From: Brachypodium distachyon
Taxonomy: Eukaryota; Streptophyta; Magnoliopsida; Poales; Poaceae
DNA: 64,000 bases
Direction: 5' to 3'
Assembly (NCBI RefSeq): GCF_000005505.3
Contig: NC_016132.3
Coordinates: 26,836,501-26,900,500, forward strand
Positions 1 to 9,838 of the stretch are shown here, one piece after another. Each line of letters starts with the position of its first letter. Positions within the stretch are counted from its first letter, which is position 1. Below the pieces are notes generated by a model. The model saw nothing but the letters and a program-made list of their open reading frames with translations, was not told the origin of the DNA and did not search any database. The translations under genes were made by a program, and so were the position numbers.

Positions 1-420
1 CCATAGAGTATCCGCGGCAGCCCCTGCTCCTTGCGGAGGTGTCCTATGGAGGAGGGCGGCAAGGGCACTGCAGCAAGGCACCCCGTCAGCGCCGGACGCT
101 GATGGGATGCACCACCACAGTGCCTCCGCGGCGACCCTCGCCCAGGAGCCGCCCACTTGAGGAAGCGCGGCAGGGGCACGACGGCGGTGCACCCGTCGGT
201 GCAGGACGCCGATGGCATGCACTACCATCGTGCCTCTGTGGCGTCCCTCGGGGCGGGCTCGATGGGGTGATGCGGCAGGAGCGCGATGGCAGCGCACCCG
301 TCGGCGCTAAGCGCGGACGGGAAGAACCACCTCCGGGCCTCCGTGGCACCACCTGCCTTAACGGCCCCGGACCCGACTTCGCTCTGAGACGTTCCATGGA
401 TGGGGCGCGCCTTTTACAGG
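1..420. repeat. Imperfect tandem repeats (about 111 bp) in 3' noncoding region of element C
   Basis: A unit built around 'gatggcatgcactaccatcg' followed by a 'cctctgyggcg' block recurs near positions 1, 110 and 222, giving a period of about 111 bp with many substitutions. The same repeats occur at the equivalent place in element B (40060-40430) and more weakly in element A (28560-28770). The Tat lineage is known for hypervariable 3' noncoding regions that carry tandem repeats and can seed satellites. The open frames across this block on both strands are by-products of its GC-rich composition. Confidence 0.75.
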
Positions 421-1226
421 CGCGGGAGGGGGGTTTGCCACCACGCGCGATGGACCCGCGAAGCACCCGCGGCGCCCTTCCCTCGAACGCGGCACAGTTT
501 CCGCCGCCATGTTTACCAGGCAACCGTGGCACACGTGGCGGCAACCTGCCGAGTCAGAAGCCTCGGAGTGCGGTGAGCCCCTTGTGTTGCGATCCTCCCG
601 CACCACAAGGCACCGGTATATGGTGCGACCCGTGGGCAGCCCACGGGCACCACAGTGTACAAGATTCCACCCTTTCCTGCAGGTTAGACTCTTACCAGGC
701 CCGAGGTGCTGCAATTTTTTTTCGAAACTTACGAAAATAAGCAACACAGACAAACCCCTCCTGCCTCCCAGCCCCCGGGCACAAAGAGGTCGATGCCAAA
801 CTTGGATGTGAGCATTTCCTTTCCCAGGTGCAGCGATGGCGCAGTGCAAGCTGCGGGGGCCCCGGCAACTGCACGTCCAGTGATGCACGTCACGGGAAAC
901 CCACCAACGGCATGTCCAGTGATGCACGCCGCGGGAAGCCCGCCAACGGCATGCCCCGTGCCGGAACGATCCGGCAACGGGTTTATGTTTCGAGGCCACA
1001 ACAGCCCCCTGCTCACAACCAAGTATGGAAAGACACCGTTGTGCACTTAAATCAGGAGACAGAAGAGAGAGGAATACGCGAATAAACAAGGCAAATCCAA
1101 AGCTCAGGGGCGAAACACTTATCTTTATTCACAATTAACTAGTGGTTTACATGCGGGGGCTGCCCGGTTACACTAGTTTGAGAGGTATGCATCGGAGGCA
1201 TCACCTGAGGGTCGGGCTCCGCCGCT
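421..1226. other. Noncoding 3' region of element C between repeats and integrase
   Basis: No coding domain is visible. The stretch is collinear with 40470-41262 of element B, including short repeats of the type 'gtgatgcacgycrcgggaa' at about 880-950 and a 'cttatctttattcacaatta' block at about 1120. It is part of the retrotransposon and not a host gene. Confidence 0.7.
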
Positions 1227-1835
1227 TCACGGGTAGAACTTGCGCAAGTGCTCGATGTTCCAACTATTGTGCACCGGCAAGCCGTCTTCGGTTTCCAGGC
1301 GGACAGCCCCCGGCCTGGTCACCTGCACTACCTGGAAGGGGCTCTCCCATTTCGGAGTCAACTTGTTCCCGGCCATCGTTCCTTGTATCCGGCGCAGGAC
1401 AAGGTCTCCGTTCTCGAGCCCCCGGGGACAGACTCGCCTGTCGTGATAACGACAATGTCCCTGCTGGTAGCGCGCGGCCCTCATAGCAGCCCGGCATCGA
1501 AGCTCTTCGATGAAGTTTAGATCGTCGACTCTTTGCTCGTGTTGGCTGGCGTTGCCGTAGGCGCGTACTCGGGGAGATCCGTGCTTGAGCTCGAGGGGCA
1601 GCACCGCTTCTGCCCCGTAGACAAGGGCGAATGGAGTTTCGCCCGTTGCCTGACTAGGTGTGGTCCGGACGGACCACAGCACGGGCTGGAGTTCTTCGAC
1701 CCAGTGTTTCCCGTGGCCTTTGAGCTTGTCAAAGGTTCTCGTCTTGAGCCCCCGCAGCACCTCTGCGTTGGCTCGCTCCGCCTGCCCGTTCCTCCTCGGG
1801 TGAGCAACGGATGCGAAGCGCAGCTTAGTGCCCAT
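1227..1835 (-). pseudogene. Integrase C-terminal fragment of element C
   Basis: The 202-residue open frame corresponds to the distal part of a Ty3/gypsy integrase. It begins just before the HPRRNGQAERANAEV segment, which carries the catalytic glutamate, continues through GHGKHWVEELQPVLW and PFALVYGAEAVLPLEL, and ends in the C-terminal domain (NSWNIEHLRKFYP). Comparison with element B shows that the upstream catalytic core, with the first two aspartates, is missing: the neighbouring frame jumps from the zinc-finger part to unrelated residues at about 1850. The enzyme would insert cDNA into the genome, but this copy cannot be active. Confidence 0.9.
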
Positions 1836-3249
1836 GTCCTCGCAATAGGCTTGAAACGCTGCGCTTGTGAATTGCCTGCGCCGGTTGGTTGCTCTTCTTT
1901 GAGTGGAACTGGCACGCCTCGCACGTCTTCACCAGCCGCTCTGTGTCGGCCAGGGCCATGGGCCAGTAGAAGCCGTGCCGAAACGCCTTGGCGACTGAAG
2001 GAGCCGATTGCTTCTGGCAGAACACTCCTGCCGGAGGCTTCCGGCGTTCTGCTGCCATCTTGGCCAGCTCGTCAGCAGCGAAGTTATCCTTCCGCTTGAC
2101 GTGCTCGAAGCGCAAACCCTTGAACTTTCGCTCCAGCTTGCGGACCTCCTCCACGTACGGTGCCATTTGAGGGCAGTCGTAGTCCTTGTTCACCTGGTTG
2201 ATCATGAGCTGGGAATCGCCGCGAACAACCAGGCGCTTAATGTCGAGCGCGACCGCTGCCCGCAACCCGGCAAGCAGGCCCTCGTACTCCGCTGTGTTGT
2301 TGGTGGAGTTCGCGAAGTCGAGTTGGACAGCGAACCTCAACTGGTCCCCTGTCGGTGACTCGATGACCACTCCAGCGCCTGCTCCTTGAAGGTGGAATGC
2401 ACCGTCGAAATATAAGACCCAGTGGTCCTCGTCTAGCTTGCCGGGCAGGCTGGTCTCCGGTTCGCTTTCTTCTACGCCCGTGGACGTCCATTCCGCGACA
2501 AAGTCCGCCAAGGCCGTGCTCTTAATGCTTTTGGAGTTGGGGAAGTGGAGGTCGAACTCCGACAACTCCATCCTCCATTCGGCCACCCTCCCGGTGGCTT
2601 CACGATTGGTGAGGGCCCGCTCAAGGCAGAACCCAGACACCACCGTGACGCGGTGCGCCTGGAAGTAGTGGCGCAGCTTGCGGGACGCAAGAAGAATCCC
2701 CAGAAGGAGCTTCTGTACTTGCGGGTGCCTTGTCCGCGCGTCGCGCAGCACTGTACTAATGAAGTACACCGGGTGCTGCACCAACCGCTTCCGCGGTGCT
2801 GAGGTTGTTGACGCGGGGGTGGTCCCTGGGTCTGAGGCGGTTGCCGGGGGCCGCTCTGCCCCCTGGCCAGCCGCCCTTGTCCCCGGGACGTCTTCCTCCC
2901 TCTCAGCAATCAGCACCGAGCTGACCACCTGGTTAGTCGCCGCTAGGTAGAGTAGCAGCGGCTCGTCCAGCTTGGGGGCGACGAGGATGGGCGGTGACTT
3001 GAGGTACTGCTTGAGTTCCTGGAACGCCGCCTCGGTCTCGGCAGTCCAGTCGACTGGACCCTTCTTCTTCATCACCCTGAAGAAAGGCAAGGCACGCTCG
3101 CCCAGCCTGGCTATGAAACGTCCCAGCGCGGCAACACAGCCGTTGAGGCGCTGGACATCTTTCACCTTGCGGGGGGCCTCCATCTTCTCGATGGGTTCTA
3201 TCTTGGTCGGGTTGACCTGTATCCCCCTGTGAGAAACCAAGAAACCCAA
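1825..3249 (-). pseudogene. RT C-terminus, degenerate RNase H, archaeal-type RNase H and integrase zinc finger (element C)
   Basis: This is a 474-residue open frame. Residues about 1-130 are the RT connection (LNGCVAALGRFIARLGERAL) and the original RNase H, in which the usual TDAS catalytic segment reads LYLAAT. Residues about 270-400 are a second RNase H with the acidic residues in place: [25 protein letters not shown] and [10 protein letters not shown]. The end holds part of the HHCC zinc finger (KTCEACQFH). Relative to element B, roughly 270 bp are deleted after the residues QKQSAPSV, and the integrase core is lost after NQPAQ. The frame is long but the product would be a chimera of deletions. 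Confidence 0.88.
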
Positions 3250-3905
3250 AAGCTGCCCGGAGTTGACACCAAAGGTGCACTTATCGGGATTCAGCTTGAG
3301 CTTGATCCTGCAGAGGTTGTCGAACGTCTCCCGCAGGTCATCAATCAGCGAGTCCCGCAGGTCATCAATCTGCGTTGCGGCCTAGCTGGGGCCCCAAACA
3401 TTTGTGCAGGGCACGCTGGAACGTGGAGCCTGCGTTCTTCAACCCGAAAGGCATACATGTATAACAATAACAGCCAACCGGGGTGATAAACGCCGTCTTT
3501 TCCTCATCTTTGACCGCCATCTTGATTTGATGGTAGCCGGAAAAAGCATCCAGAAAACTCAGCAAGTCACAACCAGCGGTAGAATCAACTATTTGATCGA
3601 TACGGGGTATAGGGAAGGGATCCTTGGAGCATGCGCGATTAAGATCGGTAAAATCTACACACATGCGAAACTTATTCCCTGCTTTAGGGTTACCCAACCA
3701 AGTAGGGTACAGCACTTCCCTGATCGCCCCGGCAGCCTCAAGCTTGTCCACCTCTTGCTTGATGAAATCTTTTCGCTCTCGTGCTTGCCGCCGAATCTTC
3801 TACTTGACGGGGTGCCCATGTGGGCGCACCGTGAGCCGATGCTCAATCACCTCTCTGGGGACTCCGAGAAGATCCGACGGTTCCCAAGCGAACACGTTGG
3901 CGTTA
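3250..3905 (-). pseudogene. Reverse transcriptase fragment of element C, catalytic box deleted
   Basis: The readable part (3365-3751) carries FRMCVDFTDLNRACSKDPFP, GYHQIKM, and CMPFGLKNAGSTFQ followed by LGPQLGRNAD. At 3345-3385, where element B encodes the YMDD catalytic box (about 43980-44010), element C jumps directly from the GRNA codons to the downstream RDSLIDD codons, and a short duplicate 'gtcccgcaggtcatcaatc' sits at the junction. A second small deletion removes the residues before KAGNKF. The frame also breaks at about 3250-3365. This is a decayed copy, not an active polymerase. Confidence 0.88.
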
Positions 3906-5210
3906 TCCCGGAGGAAGGTGATGAGGGCGGTTTCCTATTCGGCGGCAAGGTTCGCACCGACGGTAACGATGCGCTCCTTGTCGCCGGCTTGGAGGGGCAG
4001 CTTCTTCACTTTGGCGGCCTCCTGCCGGAGCCCCTGCCCCTTGCCGGGGCGCGAGCTCGAGCCTGCGCCTCCCCCGGCAAGCTCTTGCGGGGTAGCGCAG
4101 GCCTTCTTTGTTGCCGGGGCATCGCCCGGCAAGCTGTCGTTCTCGACAGCATCCTCGTCGCCGGCGTCAGCTGCGGCAGCGGTCCGGACGACGTCGCCAA
4201 TGCACTAGGCCGCGTCCTTGAGGTCACACTGGATGGAGAGGACTCCATAGACGGACGGCATCTTCATCACGCCATAGGCGTAATGCGTAGCCGCCATGAA
4301 CTTGATTAGCGCCGGCCGACCAAGGATCCCGTTGTAGGGCAACGGGGTATGCGCCACATTAAACACTATGTAGTCGGCCCTGAACGCTTCCCGGGACCCG
4401 AAGGTGACCGGCAGCGTGATGCGCCCCAGCGGGCGATCTCGGGGTTCACCCCCCGGAACGGATCGGTGGGCTTCAGCTGCTCCACCGGCAGCTGGAGCTT
4501 TTCCACCAGCTTGGCGGACAGGAGGTTAAGCCCCGCTCCGTTGTCCACCAGCACCTTGGTCACCGTCATATTGCTAATGATCGGCGAGACGACGAAGGGT
4601 ATTACCCCTGAACCCAGCTGTCGTGCTGGGTGATCGTCGGCGCTGAAGGTGATCGGCACGTGCAACACCTCAGCGGCTGTTGCGGCTCCGCATCCGGCAA
4701 CAGCGCGCACACGCCGCGGGTGAGACGTTTCACCGCGGCGTGGGATGAGAGAGCGTAGGCTCCCCCATGGATGCAGGCGACGCCACGAGGCTCTTGGAAG
4801 CCCGGTTCGTCGCCGCCGGTATAGTCGGACTCGCGCTGCTCCTCAGCGTGCGCCCTGTCGCGTCCCCGGGGAGGGCGTTCCCGACCAGCGCAGGGCTGGC
4901 CACGCCCCCCTTGGGGTTCATCCCTGCCGGCTCCGCCGCCGGCCGGCCTCGGCCTCGACCCGCCTTGGGGTCGTACGGGCAGTCTCGGGAGAGATGCCCG
5001 ATGTCGCCACAGTTGAAGCAGGCGCCGGCGGCACGGCGCTCCTCATGGCGCTGCTCCCACCGCTGCTTGATCCCTTGGAGAACGCGGCAATTCTGCGCGT
5101 CGTGGGTGAAGTTGCTGTGGATGGGGCAGCGGGGCACGTCGCCCTGCTTCCCACCAGACCTGCCACCCGGCAAGGCCTTCTTCGCGGGCCCTCGCCAGGG
5201 CTCGCGGCAG
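3906..5210 (-). pseudogene. CCHC zinc knuckle, aspartic protease and linker of element C
   Basis: The frame at 4730-5210 has the nucleic-acid-binding knuckle CFNCGDIGHLSRDCP, the last part of gag. The frame at 4366-4710 has the retroviral-type protease active-site region VLVDNGAGLNLLSAKLVEKL. The aspartate is present, but the usual serine/threonine after it is asparagine, as in element B. From about 4210 to 3906 a Gly/Ala-rich linker leads towards the RT. The gag, protease and linker pieces are in different frames, so the polyprotein is broken. Confidence 0.8.
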
Positions 5211-6569
5211 CCTTGGCTGCTAGCTCGGGCGCTAGGCGCCCTTCCTCGGCCATGGCGCATTTGTGCGCCAGGGCGTACAAGTCCTGCGTCGTCCGGATCC
5301 GATGCGTGCTCAGCTTCTCGCACATCTTGGGGTCGCGGACGTTGATGGCAAAGGTGTTGATGTGGGCGGCCGCCTCCGCCTCGGGGATGGAATAGGAGAG
5401 GTTGGAGAAGCAGTTGACGAAGGCCCGCAACGTCTCTCCCGATTTCTGCATGATAGTGTGCAGCTCCGCCATGGTTCCTGGGCGCTTGTAGCCGCCCTGG
5501 AACGCGCTTACGAACTGCTCGCGCAGGTCCGCCCAAGTGGAGATGGACACGGCGGGCAGGTTGAGCAACCAGGTTCGCGCTGATCCTTTCAGGACCATCG
5601 GGAACCAGTTCGCCCTGACCTTGTCGTCGGCGCCGATGGCATGCATGCCCAATGTATAGGTCAGGAGGAAATCTTTGGGGTTAGCGGTCCCGTCGTACGT
5701 ACCGAGCGCGGGCGCTCGGAACTTACAGGGCCACGTCACCCGCTGCAGCTCGCGTGTGAACGCGGTGCACCCGTGCTCGGGGCCCATGGGAGCGTCTTCC
5801 TGCTCCTGTGGACGCTTGCACTCCACCTCAGGCCTGCGCCGGCGCTCCAAGCGCGGGCGCAGATCCTCCTGCCTACGGGTATTCAAGATGCCACAAGCAT
5901 CGCCCCTCGGAACGATGGGCGATGAATTCGAGGACCCCTCCGGGCCCCCATCTCCTTGGTCTTCCTGAGGAGGGGGAGGGTTCTTCCCCTGTCGTGAGGC
6001 GGGTGGCGCGTCTCCGTGCTCCGGGTTCTACCCGTGGCCAGAGCCTACCGGGGCGGCCTCGCCTTGTGGCCGCTGGGCGGCTAGGGCGAAACGCTTCCAA
6101 CTCCTCGCCCCACGTCTCATGCGCCGGCGTGCCCTGCTGCGGGTCATACCGCACCATGACTCACGCGGCGATGATGGCTTCAGCCGGTTTCCTGAACGGC
6201 TGCTTCCCGCCCTGGCTCCGGACGCCTCTGGGTGTGCAGGGTGCGAACCGCCAGGGGTTGCCCGTGACGCGGTATGCTCCTGGTGCCGCTGCCGCGGGGC
6301 GTCCTCGGGCCGCGACTCAACCCGTTGGCCGGCCCGGGCGACGCCGTGCGTGCTCGCGCGACTGACCCCGGCACGGTTGGCAGCCGGTCCCCTCGGCCGA
6401 TTGTCGGCCGATGGCTGAGGAGGCGGTGGAGGCAGCTACGTTTGCTGCACTCTCGAGGGCTCGGGGTTCTCCTGAGCCCCCGACTCGGGCCGCACGTCAT
6501 GCGACTGCATGTGTGCCACTGGGGCCTCACACGGGTCTACGCGTGAGTCACCAGCCCGCTTGGGGGGCA
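5200..6569 (-). pseudogene. gag of element C
   Basis: The best frame (4918-5886) includes the conserved capsid-like segment with APALGTYDGTANPKDFLLTY, GSARTWLLNLP, STWADLREQFVSAFQGGYKRP, and the ETLRAFVNCFSNLSYSIPE helix region. The N-terminus in other frames leads back to an ATG at about 6569 (MPPKRAGDSRVDP), just inside the primer binding site, and elements B and A start similarly. Gag would form the cytoplasmic particle that packages element RNA. Frameshifts near 5200 and 5890 make this copy non-functional. Confidence 0.85.
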
Positions 6570-6660
6570 TGGTGACTAGACTTGTCGGCGAAGAAGAGCG
6601 AAGCCGACGCCGATGGAAACTCTGCTGCCGGTGATTTCCGGCATTGTCCACTCCCGTGCC

Positions 6661-6679
6661 CCATACCTGGCGCGCTAGA
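6661..6679 (-). promoter_or_regulatory. Primer binding site region of element C
   Basis: On the minus strand the sequence directly after the LTR reads tctagcgcgccaggtatgg. Elements A and B have near-identical sequence at the same place, so its position and conservation mark it as the tRNA primer binding site. I cannot assign the tRNA by eye. Confidence 0.65.
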
Positions 6680-7194
6680 TGTTGTCGCACGGTGCTCCGA
6701 CACCGGGAGCGTGCGGCCACGTCCCCCTTTTAGGTTCGGTAGGGGCGTCTGGGGCAGATACCCGGCGATCGCCGGCACGGCCGATTAGACACTGCGGGGC
6801 CGACGAGACGAAGCGCTAGGGGTGTGCGCTAATCCAAGAACAGATGCACGCACGTTTTTACCCAGGTTTGGGCCACCCGGAGGTGTAAAACCCTACGTCC
6901 TGCTTGTCTGAGCTGATATTGATTGCGGATCAAATGTTTACAAGTTGCCGGGCAAGCTCCCGGGCTTTCTCTCAATGGCTAGGTACTCCTCACTGCTCTC
7001 TGCTGGCTGTCTACTGGAGCCAACTAAGCTTCTGCCGAGCGAGCTTGAGCGAACTTGCTGAACTGAGCTAAAAAATGCTGAACCCCATGACCGTTGGCAT
7101 GGGTCCTCCTTTTATATACAAGGGGATGCCACAAGTGCCACGGTGCATGGGCTACAAGTGTCCAGCGGGGAGGCACGCAACTCCCCCCGGTGAG
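6680..7194 (-). repeat. 5' LTR of element C (truncated)
   Basis: On the plus strand it begins 'tgttgtcgcacggtgctcc', matching the ends of the element B LTRs (34875, 47398) and the LTR at 8929. A TATA-like box (minus strand, tgtatataaaagg) lies at about 7108-7120. Similarity to the family stops at 'ggtgag' (about 7194). The remaining half of the LTR is missing and a BARE-type LTR follows directly. Confidence 0.85.
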
Positions 7195-7809
7195 TTCTCT
7201 TTACTCGTACCATAATATAATATCCCAGTGACTAAACACATTAGTCACATGCTTGCAAGCTCATTAGGAGTTATATTACCGAGAGGGTCCAGAGATATCT
7301 CTCCGTCACATGGAGTGAAAAATCCCAGTCTTGATCCATACAACCCAAAAAGCACCTTCCGAGATACCTGAAGAACACCTTTATGATCACCCAGTTACGA
7401 GATGACGGTTGATGTCCACAAATTATTCTTCCGGTACCAGGGAGTGGCATGAGCGCATGGTCTAAGGAAATGATATTTGACACAATAAAAGCATTAGCAA
7501 TTTAAACTTAAGTGACACGATCAAAAGCTATGCTTAGGTTTGGATCTGTCCATCACATCATTCTCCTAATGATATGACCTCGTTAATAAATGACAACACA
7601 TGTTTATGGTTAGGAAACCTTAACCATCTTTTAATCAACGAGCTAATCTAGTAGAGGCGTATTAGGGACACGGTATTTGTTTATTTATCCACACATGTAT
7701 TTAGTTTCCTATTAATACAATTATAGCATGGATAATAAACATTTATCAAGAACAAAAAAATATGATAATAACATATTTATTATTGCCTCTAGGACATATT
7801 TTTCTAACA
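7195..7809 (-). repeat. BARE-1/WIS/Angela-like copia LTR fragment
   Basis: Read on the minus strand from 7809 it starts tgttagaaaaatatgtcc and continues with the tagaggcaataataa stretch, 'tagctcgttgatt', 'catcattaggagaatgatgtgatgg', the 'ggtgatcataaagg' region and 'gacggagagatatctctgg'. This succession is characteristic of the beginning of BARE-1/WIS/Angela LTRs of Triticeae and their relatives. Only about the first 615 bp are present. The usual rest of the LTR is replaced by the truncated gypsy LTR of element C. Identification is from remembered family features, not from an alignment. Confidence 0.8.
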
Positions 7810-8004
7810 GGCAGTTCCCCGTTGTTGACAGAAAGAGCCATCGACGTTCAGCTTCAGATGTGGCGCCTCAGAAGGGCTCCATTGGGGAGTCTGGTACGGG
7901 CAGCATTAACAGTTACTGACACATGGATCCGGTTCTACTCGTCTGTTACTGCGCCGTATGTCACCCAAACGGTGGCGCTTCTTGACAAGAGGTTTCTATT
8001 GTAG
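7810..8004 (+). other. Exon-like open segment of unknown origin
   Basis: Directly after the BARE-like LTR end, a plus-strand open frame runs for about 64 codons to a TAG at 8002-8004. It contains LQMWRLRRAPLGSLVRAAL and YSSVTAPYVTQTVALLDKRF. I do not recognise it. Composition and amino-acid usage look more gene-like than the AT-rich surroundings. It could be the 3' exon of a host gene or a captured fragment. No start codon of its own is evident. Confidence 0.3.
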
Positions 8005-8395
8005 GTGACGTTTAGTTTGAAAGATTGATAGATCAATTATCTGAAAATAAACTGTTTTTTGGAAAAGAATACCAATCGTGGATATAAAAGAGAAAACTAA
8101 ACTTCTCATTTTGAGTTTTGATGGAAAGGAATTTTTTTATATTAGTTAGAAGCGGCGACACAATCAGTATCTGAATTATAGTCTGACTCGACAATCATCG
8201 GCACATTAGGATGGATTCCTTCAGTAATAGTATATCGGATGCCTATGGATCCAAACCCCACCCATACTTAATTTCCAAAACAGAAAAGAAAAACACCCAT
8301 ACCGAACAACATACGGCACCGAAGCATGTGTGTACTACTATGTGTTAAATCTGGAACAAGTAATATGGGTCGGAGGAGTACCAAAATATAAACTA
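8005..8395. other. AT-rich spacer, no recognisable feature
   Basis: No domain, terminal repeat or convincing open frame was seen. It could be 3' flanking sequence of the preceding exon-like segment. Confidence 0.5.
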
Positions 8396-8488
8396 CTCCC
8401 TCCGATCCAAAAAGCTTGACGCGACAGCCGAAGGGAGGGAGTGAGTTTTTGTGAAGTAGCTGCGTCAACAAATTCGGATCAGAGGGAG
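8396..8488. mobile_element. Stowaway-type MITE
   Basis: The 93-bp element starts 'ctccctccgatccaaaaagc' and ends 'aaattcggatcagagggag', which are inverted copies of each other. It is flanked by TA on both sides (8394-8395 and 8489-8490). Small size, ends and a TA duplication match Stowaway (Tc1/mariner-derived) MITEs, which have no coding capacity. Confidence 0.85.
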
Positions 8489-8690
8489 TATATGACTACT
8501 ATTAAAAAGTTCATTTGCTACGAATTTGATATAGTTTTCGAAAATGGAAGTTTAAATTGATCTCAACGTTATATCGAGCGATACAACCAAAGAGTATCAC
8601 ACCTCCGGCCTCTGCGTCGAGACGCACACAGCCAAGGTACCACACCACAAACTTATTACATCAAAATAAATATAACGACTCTAAGAAGAC

Positions 8691-8928
8691 TCAATCCGGC
8701 CACTAGACCGCCACCCATGATGGCTGAAAATGTCCTTGACCACTTGCTCCAGTTTGCTACATGTCATCAAAGCCAGTTGGTGATCCGCTGGCTTGAGTAG
8801 CGTAGACCAAGTACGGAGCCAAATTGTGCATGAATATAACACCTGCATATGAGAAGTTAATTTCTTGCAATTAAAAACATGATCATTTATGCGTAGCCAA
8901 ATTGCCCAACATAAAGCTACAGCCCCAA
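8691..8928 (-). pseudogene. C-terminus of the LINE-1 reverse transcriptase protein
   Basis: On the minus strand from 8928 the frame reads ALCWAIWLRINDHVFNCKK, then LKPADHQLALMTCSKLEQV and a final GWRSSGRIESS before a TAG at 8691-8693. This is the typical end of plant L1-like ORF2 proteins after the RT zinc-binding domain (zf-RVT). About 130 bp of 3' UTR follow on the left. It is separated from the rest of its gene by the 10.6-kb LTR complex inserted at 8929. Confidence 0.82.
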
Positions 8929-9838
8929 TGTCATCGCACGGTGCTCCGACATCGGGGGCGTGCGGTCACGGCCCCCTTTTAGGTTCGGTAGGGGGCGTCG
9001 GGGCAGAGCCCCGGCGATCGCCGGCATGGCCGATGAGGCCCTGCGGGGCCGGCGAAATGAAGTACTGAAAGTGCGCGCTAATCAAAGGACCGACACACGC
9101 ACGTTTTTTACCCAGGTTCGGGCCACCCGGAGGTGTAAAACCCTACGTCCTGCTTGTCTGAGCTGGTATTAGTTTAGAATCGAGTGTTTACAAGTTGCCG
9201 GGCGAGTTCTCGGGCTTCCTCTCACTGGCTAGGTACTCCTTACTACTCTTTGCTAGCGCTGGAAGCTAACTATGAGCTGGTCGAACTCAGCCCAAATGTC
9301 TACTGGAGCCAACTAATCTTCTGCCGAGCCTTCTCAGCTTACTTCGAACCGAACTCAACTCACGCGGAACCCTTTGACTGTTTGCATGGGTCCTCCTTTT
9401 ATACTCAAAGGGATGCCATAGGTGCCACGGTGCATGAGCTACAAGTGTCGGGCGGGAAGGCATACAACTCCCCCCGGTGAGCTGGTGGCGTGCATGGATG
9501 CCACCTCCGCTGCTAAGGGTCTAATACCCTAGAGTAGGATTGGACAGCCACTGTTCCTTTAATCGGACGGGTAACGCTCCGTCGGTCGGCTCATTTACTG
9601 AGCCGTGCACCTTACTCCTTGCCCTGGTGGGACCGCGCATCCCACGCCCGCCACGCGTCCTCGCGGCGCTGTTGATCTGGCTACTGGGCCCCACGCCTGA
9701 GGCGGGGGCATGCGCCCGGGAACCCCCTGGGCTGGCAAGTCAACACCGGGAAGCGCCCGGGCCCAACGCACCCGGGAACCCCCCCGGGAAGCAGCTTCCC
9801 GGGAGGTGCCCAGGCGGGAATGTTCCCTGAAGCCCCGC
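8929..9838 (-). repeat. Gypsy LTR (element B/C family), left part
   Basis: It begins 'tgtcatcgcacggtgctcc' and is collinear with the element B LTR, including the 'cctcctttt atac' TATA region at about 9391-9404. It stops inside the LTR after 'agccccgct' (9839), where unit E begins. The five bases before it, cccaa (8924-8928), recur after the right part of the same LTR at 19493-19497. Both parts therefore belong to a single insertion into LINE-1. Confidence 0.85.

Larger units (their letters stand above)
1..7194 (-). mobile_element. Ty3/gypsy element C, Tat lineage, truncated at both ends
   Basis: This is a minus-strand LTR retrotransposon whose 3' part lies beyond the window start. From high to low coordinates it shows a partial 5' LTR, primer binding site, gag, CCHC knuckle, protease, reverse transcriptase, RNase H, a second archaeal-type RNase H, an integrase fragment and a repeat-bearing 3' noncoding region. 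Two RNase H domains in this order are a hallmark of the Tat lineage. It is a close relative of element B (same LTR family, near-collinear proteins). It has several internal deletions, including the RT catalytic box and most of the integrase core, so it cannot be autonomous. Confidence 0.9.

Noticed and set aside
39..1089. Overlapping open frames of 60-243 codons on both strands
   Set aside because: They lie in the GC-rich repeat-bearing 3' noncoding region of element C, show no domain and are mirrored by different frames in the homologous part of element B.
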